From positions 22,248 to 86,247 of the forward strand of contig NZ_JNLX01000059.1 of the NCBI RefSeq assembly GCF_000715495.1: DNA of 64,000 bases, given 5' to 3'. Position 1 is the stretch's first letter; each line of letters starts with the position of its first letter. Origin of the DNA: Hymenobacter sp. IS2118 (lineage in GTDB: Bacteria > Bacteroidota > Bacteroidia > Cytophagales > Hymenobacteraceae). The notes beneath the pieces were generated by a model. It searched no databases. It saw only the letters and a list, made by a program, of their open reading frames with translations, and was not told the DNA's origin. This document shows, piece after piece, positions 63,976 to 64,000 of the stretch. Made by a program: the position numbers and the translations under genes.

Positions 63976-64000
63976 GCTGAAAAGTAAATAAGCAGTAAAC

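Overview
The window looks like a chromosomal segment of a GC-rich Bacteroidota, most likely a Hymenobacter-like member of the Cytophagales. The evidence is: gliding/type IX secretion genes (a PorP/SprF family protein and GldJ); promoter boxes of the Bacteroidota form TAnnTTTG (for example at 26859-26866, 22798-22805, and 24946-24953 on the minus strand); a MnmG, IleRS, GlyRS, RNase R and RecJ complement of chromosomal type; and a dense set of intergenic imperfect palindromes. No rRNA or tRNA gene was recognised. Gene identities come from recognising motifs by eye; no database search was run.

Layout. 1-8.3 kb: start of a cut-off exported protein, a large AsmA-family protein, an OmpA/CarboxypepD_reg envelope protein, a PorP/SprF protein, GldJ and a ComF-like phosphoribosyltransferase. 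8.5-21.1 kb: a mostly plus-strand run with a carboxymuconolactone decarboxylase-family protein, exonuclease III, a DUF4175 coiled-coil giant, an RsbW-like ATPase, YbeY, an arginyl/leucyl-transferase-like protein, MnmG, a methyltransferase and an Ig-like lipoprotein. 21.1-23.4 kb: a probable chromosomal origin of replication in two parts, with two small genes between them. 23.5-43 kb: a phosphate transporter, GlyRS, an RND exporter, IleRS (with a strikingly AT-rich internal patch), two tandem LspA genes, a fused oligopeptide-type ABC ATPase, RNase R, a polyprenyl synthase, a rhomboid protease and small membrane proteins. 43-46.6 kb: a glycerophosphodiesterase, an AT-rich regulator gene, an exact match to the parS centromere consensus, a DUF721 (DciA-type) gene and RecF. 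46.7-64 kb: PDH E1 alpha, a TPR protein, RibH, a DksA-like regulator, a pseudouridine synthase with a 450-residue Gly/Arg tail, CoaX, an outer-membrane protein, LptC, a PpiD/SurA-type foldase, a TPR protein, a 37-residue membrane protein, RecJ, a DoxX protein and a frameshifted IS5-family transposase at the edge.

The most interesting theme is chromosome replication and segregation. A cluster of DnaA-box-like sites containing eight same-direction GGGATAA motifs (seven of them GGGGATAA) lies next to an AT-rich stretch and an array of hairpin-forming tandem repeats. A second cluster with two perfect TTATCCACA boxes lies 1.6 kb away. mnmG (gidA), recF, a DUF721 gene and an exact parS lie within about 25 kb. 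dnaA itself is not in the window. Together these suggest a bipartite oriC that is not beside dnaA, with a nearby ParB-binding centromere.

A second theme is repeat invasion. At least four families of paired palindromes occupy intergenic spaces, often also serving as terminators. One has apparently been built in frame into the linker of the fused ABC ATPase.
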